A stretch of DNA of 64,000 nt, from the NCBI RefSeq assembly GCF_051133435.1, contig NZ_JBPGNY010000002.1, forward strand, positions 1-64,000. Reading direction: 5' to 3'. Shown here in pieces: positions 7,817 through 16,276 of the stretch; position 1 is the stretch's first letter; each line of letters opens with the position of its first letter. Below the pieces are notes generated by a model. The model saw only the letters and a list, made by a program, of their open reading frames with translations, ran no database searches and was not told the origin of the DNA. The DNA is from JAAYAO01 sp051133435. Its GTDB lineage: Bacteria; Actinomycetota; Actinomycetes; Propionibacteriales; Propionibacteriaceae. The translations under genes were made by a program, and so were the position numbers.

Positions 7817-8235
7817 GCACAACCGAGCGCCCCACCTCGGTGCCGAACCTGATCATCACCGAGGACAACAAGTTCTTCTTCGACGGCGCCAAGGAGGGCA
7901 GGCTGCTGATCCAGCGGTGCACCGACTGCGACACCCTGCGTCACCCACCCGGCCCGGCCTGTCCGGTCTGTCGTTCCTTCGAGTGGGACACCGTGGAGTC
8001 GAGCCGCCGCGGCACCCTCCATGCCTGGACGGTGGTGCACCACCCGCAGGACCCCGCCTTCGACTACCCGCTGGCGGTCGGCCTGCTCGATCTGGACGAG
8101 GGCACCCGGCTGGTGGCCGATATCGCCGGCATCCCCCACGACGAACTGGAAATCGGCCTGCGCCTCGAAGTGACCTTCACCGAGCACGCCCACGGCGAGA
8201 TCCTCCCCCAGCTGCGACGTCCCCAGGAGGCATGA
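7813..8235 (+). CDS. DUF35 OB-fold/zinc-ribbon protein, ChsH2 C-terminal-domain homologue
   Basis: A 140-aa acyl-CoA-associated protein of the DUF35 family. The N-terminal rubredoxin-like zinc ribbon has two pairs, CTDC and CPVC ('RCTDCDTLRHPPGPACPVC'). An OB-fold follows (about 50-135), ending in LEVTFTEHAHGEILPQLRRP. In the igr system this domain docks the aldolase Ltp2 onto the ChsH1-ChsH2 hydratase. It overlaps the preceding MaoC gene by 4 bp and the next MaoC gene by a few bases, so stoichiometric coupled translation is likely. Encoding it separately is the unusual feature. Confidence 0.85.
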   Translation: MSTTERPTSVPNLIITEDNKFFFDGAKEGRLLIQRCTDCDTLRHPPGPACPVCRSFEWDTVESSRRGTLHAWTVVHHPQDPAFDYPLAVGLLDLDEGTRLVADIAGIPHDELEIGLRLEVTFTEHAHGEILPQLRRPQEA

Positions 8236-8648
8236 TGAGCGGCATTCCCGAACACCGGGTCGGCACCGAACTGCCACCCCTCGACGTCCCCTTGGACCGC
8301 ACCACGATCGCGGCCACCGCGATCGCCTCCCAGGACTTCGAGGACGTACACCACGACCCGTCCAAGGCCCAACAGCGCGGCACCCCCGACATCTTCATGT
8401 CGATCAACGCCACCAACGGATTCCTGAACCGCTACGTCACCGACTGGGCGGGCCCGCATGCCCGCATCCTGCGCACCGGTCTGCGGCTGGGCGTGCCGGC
8501 CTTTCCCGGCGATGTGCTGCGGTTCACCGGTGAGGTCACCGACATCGCCGACGGCCGCACCACCCTGAAAATCAAGGGCGCCAACGAACGCGGCGTACAC
8601 GTATCGGCCGAAATGGTGCTCACCTGCAGCGAAGGAGCACAGCGATGA
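8235..8648 (+). CDS. MaoC-like enoyl-CoA hydratase subunit, ChsH1-like
   Basis: A 137-aa hot-dog protein. ATG codons at 8232 and 8235 are both in frame; 8235 is taken because it lies 4 nt after the AGGAGG, while 8232 would leave only one base. The hydratase-2 motif appears as 'AIASQDFEDVHHDPSKAQ', carrying the catalytic Asp and His. This is the probable catalytic subunit of the ChsH1-ChsH2 type hydratase, adding water across the side-chain double bond before aldol cleavage by the Ltp2-like protein encoded next (4-bp overlap). The closest characterised role is the mycobacterial steroid side chain; the real substrate here is inferred. Confidence 0.85.
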   Translation: MSGIPEHRVGTELPPLDVPLDRTTIAATAIASQDFEDVHHDPSKAQQRGTPDIFMSINATNGFLNRYVTDWAGPHARILRTGLRLGVPAFPGDVLRFTGEVTDIADGRTTLKIKGANERGVHVSAEMVLTCSEGAQR

Positions 8649-9820
8649 GTTTCTCGGGCAAAGCAGCCATCGCCGGTATCGGCGCCACCGAGTTCTCCAA
8701 GAATTCCGGACGCAGCGAGTGGCGACTGGCCTGTGAGTCGGTGCTCGCCGCACTGGCCGACGCCCAGATCGGCGTCGAGGAGGTGGACGGTTTCGCGCTG
8801 TTCACCATGGAGACCAACCCCGAGATCGCCGTCGCCCGCGCCCTCGGCATTCCGGAGCTGAAGTTCTTCTCCCGCATTCCGCACGGCGGCGGTGGCGCTT
8901 GCGCCCCGGTGCAACAGGCCGCGATGGCGGTGGCCACTGGGGTGGCCGAGGTGGTCGTGGTCTATCGCGCCTTCAACGAGCGCTCCGGACACCGCTTCGG
9001 GGCCGGCCCTCCCCCGTTCGCCTATGCGCACAACACCGATCAGGAGTACCGCAACTGGATCAACCCCTACGGGCTGCTCACCCCGGCTTCCCAGGAGGCC
9101 TTCCTGGCCCGCCGGTACATGCACGAGTACGGGGTGACCAGCGCCGATTTCGGGGCGGTGAGTGTGTTGTCGCGCAAGCACGCCGCGGTGAACCCGCACG
9201 CCTGGTTTTACGAGCGTCCGATCACCATCGAGGATCATCAGAACTCCCGGATGATCGCCGACCCACTGCGCCTGTTGGACTGCTGCCAGGAATCGGACGG
9301 CGGGGTCGCGATGGTGATCGTCAGCGCCGAACGAGCCCGCGACCTGCCCCACCCGCCGGTGCTGATCGCCGGTGCCGCCCAGGGCGTCGGCCCGCAGCAG
9401 ATCTCGATGTCGAGCTACTACCGCGACGACATCGACGCGATGCCGGAGGTCGAACTGGTCGCCCAGCAACTGTGGCAGCAGGCCGGGGTCGGCCCGGACG
9501 GTATGGATGCGGCAATCCTGTACGACGCCTTCACCCCGATGGTGTTGTTGCAGTTGGAGGAGTACGGCTTCTGCGGCCGTGGTGAGGCGAAGGACTTCAT
9601 TGCCGACGGCAACCTCGAGGTGGACGGGCGGTTGCCGCTGAACACCCATGGCGGCCAACTCGGCGAGGCCTACATCCACGGCGTGAACGGCATCGCCGAA
9701 GGCGTCCGGCTGTTGCGCGGCACCTCGGTGAACCAACCGGTCAAGACTCTCGACCATGTGCTGGTCACCGGAGGATCACCGGTGCCGCACAGCGCGATCG
9801 TGCTGCGGGCCGACCGGTGA
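8645..9820 (+). CDS. Thiolase-fold aldolase, Ltp2-like (lipid-transfer protein)
   Basis: A 391-aa thiolase-superfamily protein of the SCPx/Ltp type, starting at the ATG at 8645 inside the end of chsH1. It has the family N-terminus AAIAGIGATEFSKNSGRS and the C-terminal glycine motif LNTHGGQLGEAYIHGVNGI. It lacks a normal thiolase nucleophile arrangement, as in Ltp2, which performs a retro-aldol cleavage releasing propionyl-CoA from a 17-hydroxy steroid thioester, using tyrosines rather than cysteine. Ltp2 needs the DUF35 domain of ChsH2, and that partner is encoded two genes upstream. The thiolase gene follows with a GTGA overlap. Confidence 0.85.
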   Translation: MSFSGKAAIAGIGATEFSKNSGRSEWRLACESVLAALADAQIGVEEVDGFALFTMETNPEIAVARALGIPELKFFSRIPHGGGGACAPVQQAAMAVATGVAEVVVVYRAFNERSGHRFGAGPPPFAYAHNTDQEYRNWINPYGLLTPASQEAFLARRYMHEYGVTSADFGAVSVLSRKHAAVNPHAWFYERPITIEDHQNSRMIADPLRLLDCCQESDGGVAMVIVSAERARDLPHPPVLIAGAAQGVGPQQISMSSYYRDDIDAMPEVELVAQQLWQQAGVGPDGMDAAILYDAFTPMVLLQLEEYGFCGRGEAKDFIADGNLEVDGRLPLNTHGGQLGEAYIHGVNGIAEGVRLLRGTSVNQPVKTLDHVLVTGGSPVPHSAIVLRADR

Positions 9821-10971
9821 TCGCCACCGAACGGCTCCCGGTCATCGTCGACGCGGTTCGCACCCCCTTCGGACGGCGCAATGGCTGGCTGTCGGGCGTC
9901 CATGCCGCCGAGCTGCTGGGGCTGGCCCAACGTGGCGTGCTGGCCCGCAACAACCTCGACCCCGAATTGGTCGAGCAGGTGATCGGTGGTTGCGTCACCC
10001 CGGTCGGTGAACAGTACGGCCATGTCACCCGCACTGCTTGGCTGCACGCCGGCCTGCCCCCCGCCACCGGTGCCACCACGATCGATGCACAATGCGGCAC
10101 CGCCGCCCAGTCGGTGTTGTTGGTGGCCGGACAGGTTGCCCTGGGAACCTTGGACGTCGGCCTGGCCTGCGGGGTCGAGTTGATGTCGCGGGTACCGCTG
10201 ACCCCGAAACAGGGCAAGGGGCTGCGCACACCGCGTCCCGAGTCGTGGTCGTTGAACACCCCCGACCAGTACGAGGCCGCCGACCGGATTGCCCGACTGC
10301 GCGGCTTCAGTCGCAGCGATCTGGACGCTTTCGGCCTGCGCTCCCAACAACTGGCCCACCGGGCCTGGGACGAGCACCGTTTCGATCGCCACATCCTGCC
10401 GGTCGAGGTGCCCGCGGCCGAGGAGCAGCCGAACCCGGTGGCCCGGGATCAGGGCCTGCGCGAGACCAGCCTCGAGGCGTTGGCCGGGCTGCGTCCGGTC
10501 AAGGACGGCGGCCTGCACACCGCCGGAACCTCCTCACAGGTCTCCGACGGGGCGAGCGCCGCACTGGTGATGTCCCAGGCGCGCGCCGATGAACTCGGCC
10601 TCACCGCGAAGGCCCGGCTGCGGGCCCAGTGCGTGATCGGCGGCGATCTGGAGTACATGCTGGACGGTCCGGTGCGTGGTGCGGAGATCCTGCTCGAGCG
10701 GCTGGGGATGACCATCGACGACATCGATCTGTTCGAGGTCAACGAGGCCTTCGCCTCGGTGCCGATGTCCTTCCGGCAGGTGCACGAGGTGCCCGACGAG
10801 AAGCTGAATCCCAACGGCGGCGCGATCGCCCTGGGCCACCCGGCCGGGGCCACCGGCATCCGGTTGATCGCGGCAGCCATCGACGAATTGGTGCGCCGTG
10901 ACGGCCGGTTCGCGATGATCGCGATCTGCGCCGCGGCCGCCACCACCTGTCTGGTGCTCGAACGTCTCTGA
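9817..10971 (+). CDS. Acetyl-CoA acetyltransferase (thiolase), FadA5-like
   Basis: A 384-aa degradative thiolase with a GTG start overlapping the previous stop. The nucleophile is Cys93 in 'TTIDAQCGTAAQSVLLVAG', the same position as in FadA5. The catalytic His is in 'GGAIALGHPAGATGIRLIAA', and the C-terminal catalytic Cys segment is IAICAAAATTC, a variant of the usual C-x-G-G-G loop. FadA5 performs thiolytic removal of acetyl-CoA from the steroid side chain, just before the ChsE/ChsH/Ltp2 steps. Its place within the operon supports a role on the same acyl-CoA pathway, though thiolases of this type also act on ordinary fatty acids. Confidence 0.87.
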   Translation: MIATERLPVIVDAVRTPFGRRNGWLSGVHAAELLGLAQRGVLARNNLDPELVEQVIGGCVTPVGEQYGHVTRTAWLHAGLPPATGATTIDAQCGTAAQSVLLVAGQVALGTLDVGLACGVELMSRVPLTPKQGKGLRTPRPESWSLNTPDQYEAADRIARLRGFSRSDLDAFGLRSQQLAHRAWDEHRFDRHILPVEVPAAEEQPNPVARDQGLRETSLEALAGLRPVKDGGLHTAGTSSQVSDGASAALVMSQARADELGLTAKARLRAQCVIGGDLEYMLDGPVRGAEILLERLGMTIDDIDLFEVNEAFASVPMSFRQVHEVPDEKLNPNGGAIALGHPAGATGIRLIAAAIDELVRRDGRFAMIAICAAAATTCLVLERL

Positions 10972-10993
10972 CCACCCACGCAAAGGAATCTCC

Positions 10994-12184
10994 ATGCACC
11001 CAGAACTGTCCGCCGAGGGCCGACAGTTGCGCCGCGAACTGCGCGACTATTTCGCCGCCCTGATCAACGACGACGACCGCGAAGCCCTGGCCGAGCAGAC
11101 CGAGGGTGGCCCGGTGTTCGACCGGATCTGGCGGCAGATGGGCAGCGACGGGTGGCTCGGGCTGGGCTGGCCGGAACAGTACGGCGGCCGCGGGGAGGAC
11201 CCCGAGGCGCTGTATGTCTTCTACGACGAGGCCCTGCGCGCCGGGGCACCCCTGTCGCTGGTCACCCTGAACACCGTTGCCCCCGCCCTGATGAAACACG
11301 GCACCCAGCAGCAGAAGGACGACTTTCTACCCGGCATCCTGGCCGGGGAGATCATCTTCGCGATCGGCTACACCGAACCCCGTGCCGGCACCGACCTGGC
11401 GGCTCTGCAGACCCGAGCCCGGGTCGAGGGTGACGAGTTGATGATCAACGGCAACAAGATCTTCACCAGCGCCGGCGTCTTCGCCGATTGGATCTGGCTG
11501 GCCGTGCGCAGCGACCCCGATTCCGAACGGCACCGGGGTATCTCGGTGGTGCTGGTACCGACCTCGTCCCCGGGCTTCTCGGTGACCGAAATCCACACCG
11601 TCGGTGGCATCAGCACCGCGGCGACCTATTACGAGGACGTCCGGGTGCCGCTGAACAATGTGGTGGGTGAACTCCACCAGGGCTGGCGGTTGATCACCGA
11701 CCAGCTCAACCACGAGCGGGTGGCGTTGGCCGCCCGGGTGGGAATCGCCAACGAACTGTACGACGGGGTGCTGGCCTGGGCCCGGGAAACCCCCAGCGGG
11801 GACGGGGTGGTGTTCGACCAGCCGTGGGTGCGGCAGAAACTGGCCGAGGTCTACTCCCTGTTGAGCGCCACCGACCTGGTCAGTCTGCGATTGGTGGCCG
11901 ATGTCGCCGCCAACACTCTGGGTGGGGCCGATTCGGCAGCGGCCAAGGTGGTCGGCACCGAAGCGGTGGTGCGGGCCTACGGCATGTTGCAGGAGGTGCT
12001 CGGCGCGTCCGGCCTGTTGCGGCCGAACTCCCCCGGCGCGGTGCTCGAGGGCCGGGTCGAGGCCTTGGCCCGGCGCGCCCAGAACAACACTTTCGGCGGC
12101 GGCTCGAACGAAGTGATGCGCGAGTTCGTCGCCGCCCAAGCCCTCGGCATGACCTTGGCCTCGCGCCGCCGGAAGGAGAAGTGA
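10994..12184 (+). CDS. Acyl-CoA dehydrogenase, FadE29/ChsE2-like
   Basis: A 396-aa flavoprotein starting at the ATG at 10994, with AAAGGA upstream. It shows the acyl-CoA dehydrogenase N-terminal, middle (GYTEPRAGTDLAALQTRA) and C-terminal domains, ending with NNTFGGGSNEVMREFVAAQALGM, the FAD and substrate segment. It sits 1 bp before a second, different acyl-CoA dehydrogenase. Such tandem pairs in actinobacteria form alpha2beta2 heterotetramers; ChsE1-ChsE2 (FadE28-FadE29) dehydrogenates the three-carbon steroid side chain. By length this is the FadE29 counterpart. Confidence 0.87.
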   Translation: MHPELSAEGRQLRRELRDYFAALINDDDREALAEQTEGGPVFDRIWRQMGSDGWLGLGWPEQYGGRGEDPEALYVFYDEALRAGAPLSLVTLNTVAPALMKHGTQQQKDDFLPGILAGEIIFAIGYTEPRAGTDLAALQTRARVEGDELMINGNKIFTSAGVFADWIWLAVRSDPDSERHRGISVVLVPTSSPGFSVTEIHTVGGISTAATYYEDVRVPLNNVVGELHQGWRLITDQLNHERVALAARVGIANELYDGVLAWARETPSGDGVVFDQPWVRQKLAEVYSLLSATDLVSLRLVADVAANTLGGADSAAAKVVGTEAVVRAYGMLQEVLGASGLLRPNSPGAVLEGRVEALARRAQNNTFGGGSNEVMREFVAAQALGMTLASRRRKEK

Positions 12185-12185
12185 G

Positions 12186-13316
12186 ATGGACTTCAAGCTG
12201 GACGAGGAGCTCCACGAACTGCGGTCGCTGGCTGCCGAGATCTTCACCGACCGGGCCGGGGTCGACCGGGTCACCGAGGTCGAACGGACCCACGGTGGTT
12301 TCGACGCCGACCTGTGGCAAACCCTGGCCGAGGCCGGAATGGTGGGAATCGGGGTACCGGAAGAACACGACGGTTCGGGTTTCGGCATGCTCGGCCTGGT
12401 CACTCTGCTGGAACAGCAGGGTCGCCGGGTCGCCCCGGTGCCGCTGTGGGCGGTGAGCACGCTGGCCGCCCAACCGATCGCCGGCTTCGGCACCGACGAG
12501 CAGCAGGCCCGGTGGCTGCCCGGCCTGTTGGACGGGTCGCTGCTGGTCACCGGCGCCTTCGAATCCGCCCCCGGCACTCTCGCCGCAGTGCGTGCCGAGC
12601 CGGCCGGTTCCGGATGGAGGTTCACCGGTGAGGCGCTCGGGGTGCCGGCTCTGTCCGTCGCCGATGCGGTCGTCGTGCCTGCGGTCACCGACGACGGCCG
12701 GGTGCTGGTGGCGATTCTGCCGACCGACCGCGATGGGGTGCGCTGCACCGGCACCGAGGTCACCGGCTGGGGTTCGTCCGGCATCCTCAAGTTGGCCGAG
12801 GCCACGGTCGACGAGGCCGACCTGTTGGTCGGTGATGGAGCCGAGATTCGGAACTGGATTCTGCGGCGGGCCCGGGTGGCCCTGGCCGGGGTGCAGGTCG
12901 GGGTGTGCGCCGAGGCCTTGGCGCAGACGGCCGAGTACACCTCGATGCGGGAACAGTTCGGTCGTCCGCTGAGCACCAATCAGGCGGTCGCGCTGCGCGC
13001 CGCCGACGGATACCTGGATACCGAGAACACCCGGCTCACCACCTGGCGGGCGGCGTGGTTACTGGATCAGGGCCGCGAGGCCGAGGCGGAGTCGGCAGCC
13101 CTGGTGGCGAAGCTGTGGGCCTCGGAGGCCGGGCTCCGGGTGGTGCACACCACCCAGCATCTGCACGGCGGGATCGGTGCCGACATCGACTACCCGATTC
13201 ACCGCTACTTCCTGTGGGGACGGCAGGTGGCTTTCACCCTGGGCAGTGCTGCGGCCACTGCCTCCGCTCTCGGAGATGTGCTGCCGGAGGCCCCGCCGAT
13301 CGGTGCACCGGCCTGA
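12186..13316 (+). CDS. Acyl-CoA dehydrogenase, FadE28/ChsE1-like partner
   Basis: A 376-aa acyl-CoA dehydrogenase-like protein whose ATG follows the previous stop after one base, preceded by GAAGGAGAAG. The N-terminal alpha domain, a variable middle domain and the C-terminal four-helix domain are visible; the end contains 'TQHLHGGIGADIDYPIHRYF', the conserved H-G-G-x-G segment. It is more divergent than its neighbour in the middle domain, as expected for the second subunit of a heterotetramer. It is the last gene of the operon; a 76-bp palindromic repeat begins 3 bp after its stop. Confidence 0.86.
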   Translation: MDFKLDEELHELRSLAAEIFTDRAGVDRVTEVERTHGGFDADLWQTLAEAGMVGIGVPEEHDGSGFGMLGLVTLLEQQGRRVAPVPLWAVSTLAAQPIAGFGTDEQQARWLPGLLDGSLLVTGAFESAPGTLAAVRAEPAGSGWRFTGEALGVPALSVADAVVVPAVTDDGRVLVAILPTDRDGVRCTGTEVTGWGSSGILKLAEATVDEADLLVGDGAEIRNWILRRARVALAGVQVGVCAEALAQTAEYTSMREQFGRPLSTNQAVALRAADGYLDTENTRLTTWRAAWLLDQGREAEAESAALVAKLWASEAGLRVVHTTQHLHGGIGADIDYPIHRYFLWGRQVAFTLGSAAATASALGDVLPEAPPIGAPA

Positions 13317-13318
13317 AT

Positions 13319-13394
13319 GGCTGAAAACGCACCCGAAAGGGCGCGATCGGGGCCGGACGCGCCGGATGATCGCCGTAGGGGTGCGTTTTCATCC
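13319..13394. repeat. 76-bp palindromic repeat, copy B
   Basis: The inverted arms TGAAAACGCACCC (13322-13334) and GGGTGCGTTTTCA (13379-13391) are perfect over 13 bp and extend to the 76-bp limits with a mismatch. An inner stem, GGCGCG/CGCGCC, lies between them. The copy has the same length and orientation as 6489-6564. It occupies most of the gap between the convergent acyl-CoA dehydrogenase and folE genes, so it could also act as a terminator. Confidence 0.75.
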
Positions 13395-13429
13395 ACCGGC
13401 GTCATGCCCCGGGTGGAAAGTGGGGTGAA

Positions 13430-14083
13430 TCAGCCCAGGATGAGCGACATGGCCTCGGCGCGGGTGGCCGGGGTCCGCAAGGCCCCGCGTACCGCAGAGG
13501 TGACGGTGCGGGCACCGGGTTTGCGCACGCCGCGCATGGTCATGCACAGGTGTTCGCAGTCGATCACCACGATCACGCCCTGGGGGTCGAGATGTTCGAC
13601 CAGGGCGTCGGCGATCTGGCTGGTAAGGCGCTCCTGTACCTGCAGCCGCCGGGAGTAGGCATCGACCAGGCGGGCGATCTTCGACAGACCGACCACACCC
13701 TTCTTGCCGGGGATGTAACCGACATGGGCGACGCCGGTGAAGGGCACCATGTGGTGTTCGCAGGAACTCCACACCTCGATGTCCTTGACCAGCACCAACT
13801 CCTCGTGGTCGACATCGAAGGTGGTCGACAGGATCTCGGCCGGGTCGTGGTTCATGCCGGCGAAGATCTCGGCATAGCTGCGGGCGACCCGGGCGGGGGT
13901 GTCGACGAGTCCGTCGCGATCGGGGTCCTCACCGATCGCCAACAGGATCTCGCGGACGGCGGCCGCCACCCGTTCCTGGTCCACCCCGATCGGAGTGAGC
14001 GGACCGTCGACGTCGATGATGTCGTCCTCGGCCGCTCTGCGGGCCTCATCGGCGGCCCTGCGGGCCTTGCGTCGTGCCGGCAT
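13430..14083 (-). CDS. folE: GTP cyclohydrolase I
   Basis: A 217-aa enzyme converting GTP to 7,8-dihydroneopterin triphosphate, the first step of folate synthesis. Zinc ligands are visible in 'EVWSSCEHHMVPFTGVAHVG' (Cys and His) and in DCEHLCMTMRG (Cys). The catalytic core fills residues 35-215, and the basic N-terminal extension (MPARRKARRAADEARR) is lineage-specific. It lies 9 bp downstream of ftsH on the same strand, so it is probably cotranscribed with it; the ftsH-folE link is common in actinobacteria. Confidence 0.95.
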   Translation of the reverse strand: MPARRKARRAADEARRAAEDDIIDVDGPLTPIGVDQERVAAAVREILLAIGEDPDRDGLVDTPARVARSYAEIFAGMNHDPAEILSTTFDVDHEELVLVKDIEVWSSCEHHMVPFTGVAHVGYIPGKKGVVGLSKIARLVDAYSRRLQVQERLTSQIADALVEHLDPQGVIVVIDCEHLCMTMRGVRKPGARTVTSAVRGALRTPATRAEAMSLILG

Positions 14084-14092
14084 GGCCGAATC

Positions 14093-16180
14093 CTACTGGG
14101 TCGGTCCGGCGCCGGGACCCGGCGTCGGCGGGGCTTCGGGGCCTCCGGGCGGCGGCGGGCCGGGCAACACCGGCGGCGCACCGGCACCGGGTTCGGGCTG
14201 CGGACCGGGCAGTGGCACACCGCCCTGTCCGGGTGGCAACGGGGCACCACCGGGCGGGTTGCCGATCTGGGAGTCGTCGGCCGGCGGGGGCGGGGTGACC
14301 GGCGGCAGGTCCGACGGTACCCGCGACTCCGAGCCGGTCCAGGCCGGACGCTTCTCGCGGCGGATCAGCGGCTTGAAGACCTCTTCGACCTGGGCCCGGT
14401 CGAGGGTTTCCTTCTCGAACAGCTTGGTCACCAGGTCGTCGAGCACCGCGCGGTTCTCGTTCAGGATGTCGAAGGCTTCCTGGTGGGCGTTGTGGATGAT
14501 CGCGGCGACCTCCTGGTCGACCACGGCGGCGACGTCCTCGGAGTAGTCACGTTGCGACCCCAGGTCGCGACCCAGGAAGGGTTCGGAGTTGTCGTCGCCC
14601 AGCTTGATCGCACCGAGGCGTTCGGTCATGCCGTACTGGGTGACCATCGCCCGGGCCACCTTGGTGGCCTTCTCGATGTCGTTGCTGGCACCGGTGGTGG
14701 GGTCGTGGAAGACCAGTTCCTCCGCGGCCCGGCCACCCATCATGTAGGCGATCTGGTCGAGCAACTCACCACGGGTCTGGGAGTACTTGTCCTGTTCCGG
14801 CAGCACCATCGTGTACCCCAGGGCCCGGCCGCGCGGCAGGATGGTGACCTTCTGTACCGGGTCGGTGCCGGGCAGGGCCGCCGCCACCAGGGCATGCCCA
14901 CCTTCGTGATAGGCGGTGATCAGCCGTTCCTTCTCGTTCATCAACCGCGACCGCTTCTGCGGGCCGGCGATCACCCGGTCGATGGCCTCGTCGAGAAACT
15001 CGTTGGTGATCTGGCGGGCATTCTGCCGGGCGGTGAGCAGGGCGGCCTCGTTCAGCACATTGGCCAGGTCGGCACCGGTGAATCCGGGGGTGCGGCGGGC
15101 CACCCCACGCAGGTCGACATCGGGCGACAGCGGTTTGCCGTGGCCGTGCACCTGCAGGATCTTCTCCCGGCCGTCCAGATCGGGGGCCTCGACCGCGATC
15201 TGTCGGTCGAAACGGCCCGGACGCAGCAGGGCGGGGTCGAGCACATCGGGACGGTTGGTCGCCGCGATCAGGATCACCCCGCCGCGCACGTCGAAGCCGT
15301 CCATCTCGACCAGCAACTGGTTCAGGGTCTGTTCGCGCTCGTCGTGGCCGCCGCCCATCCCGGCGCCACGGTGCCGGCCGACGGCGTCGATCTCGTCGAT
15401 GAACACGATCGCCGGAGCGTTCTCCTTGGCCTGGTCGAACAGGTCACGCACCCGGGAGGCACCGACACCGACGAACATCTCGACGAAGTCCGAGCCCGAG
15501 ATCGAGTAGAACGGCACCCCGGCCTCACCGGCCACCGCCCGGGCCAGCAGGGTCTTACCGGTACCGGGCGGGCCGTACAGCAGCACACCCTTGGGAATCT
15601 TCGCCCCGACCGCCTGGAACTTCGCCGGTTCGGCCAGGAATTCCTTGATCTCGTGCAGTTCCTCGATCGCCTCATCCACCCCGGCGACATCGGTGAAGGT
15701 CGTCTTCGGGGTGTCCTTGGAGTGGATCTTGGCCTTCGATTTACCGAACTGCATCACCCGCGAACCGCCGCCCTGCATCGAGTTCAGCAGGAAGAAGAAG
15801 ATCACGATGATGATGATGAACGGCAACAGCGTGCCCAGCAGCGATACCAGCAGGGAGGGCTGGGGGTTCTCGCCCTTCCAGGTCTCCAGGGTGCCGTCCG
15901 AGACACGTTCGTTCAGCCGCTCGACCAGGGCATCGGACTGCCGGCCGACCCAGTAGGCCTTGTAGCGGGTTTTGCCGTCGGCCATCGTCACCAGGATCTG
16001 CTGTTCGCGGTCTTTCATGACCACTTCCTGCAGTTTCTCGTCACCGTTGATGATCTGGACGACCTTGGAGGTCGGTTCGTCGCGGTAACCACTGGAGGAG
16101 TTGGCGAACTGCAGGGCGAAAATCAGCACCAGCAAGGCCAGGATGATCCATACGAAGGGACCCCGGATGATGCGCTGCAC
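14093..16180 (-). CDS. ftsH: ATP-dependent zinc metalloprotease FtsH
   Basis: A 695-aa membrane AAA+ protease for quality control of membrane and some soluble proteins. The first transmembrane helix is at residues 8-25 and the second at 112-133, with a periplasmic domain between. The Walker A motif GPPGTGKT is at 203-210, Walker B IVFIDEIDAVG near 258-268, and the zinc site HEGGH at 425-429. The C-terminal tail (after about 625) is a proline- and glycine-rich extension, typical of actinobacterial FtsH. The gene lies between hpt (96 bp upstream) and folE (9 bp downstream). Confidence 0.97.
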   Translation of the reverse strand: MQRIIRGPFVWIILALLVLIFALQFANSSSGYRDEPTSKVVQIINGDEKLQEVVMKDREQQILVTMADGKTRYKAYWVGRQSDALVERLNERVSDGTLETWKGENPQPSLLVSLLGTLLPFIIIIVIFFFLLNSMQGGGSRVMQFGKSKAKIHSKDTPKTTFTDVAGVDEAIEELHEIKEFLAEPAKFQAVGAKIPKGVLLYGPPGTGKTLLARAVAGEAGVPFYSISGSDFVEMFVGVGASRVRDLFDQAKENAPAIVFIDEIDAVGRHRGAGMGGGHDEREQTLNQLLVEMDGFDVRGGVILIAATNRPDVLDPALLRPGRFDRQIAVEAPDLDGREKILQVHGHGKPLSPDVDLRGVARRTPGFTGADLANVLNEAALLTARQNARQITNEFLDEAIDRVIAGPQKRSRLMNEKERLITAYHEGGHALVAAALPGTDPVQKVTILPRGRALGYTMVLPEQDKYSQTRGELLDQIAYMMGGRAAEELVFHDPTTGASNDIEKATKVARAMVTQYGMTERLGAIKLGDDNSEPFLGRDLGSQRDYSEDVAAVVDQEVAAIIHNAHQEAFDILNENRAVLDDLVTKLFEKETLDRAQVEEVFKPLIRREKRPAWTGSESRVPSDLPPVTPPPPADDSQIGNPPGGAPLPPGQGGVPLPGPQPEPGAGAPPVLPGPPPPGGPEAPPTPGPGAGPTQ

Positions 16181-16276
16181 GTTGTTGGACCTGTCTCGAG
16201 GCGAAGTCTGAGCAGGTTGACCTTACCGCCGCACACCAATTAAGCGGAAAACCTCGCGGCAACGTCCGTCAGTCGG

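Noticed and set aside
13550..16243. Long plus-strand open frame (897 codons) antisense to folE and ftsH
   Set aside because: Composition typical of a high-GC shadow frame; the minus-strand genes are unmistakable.
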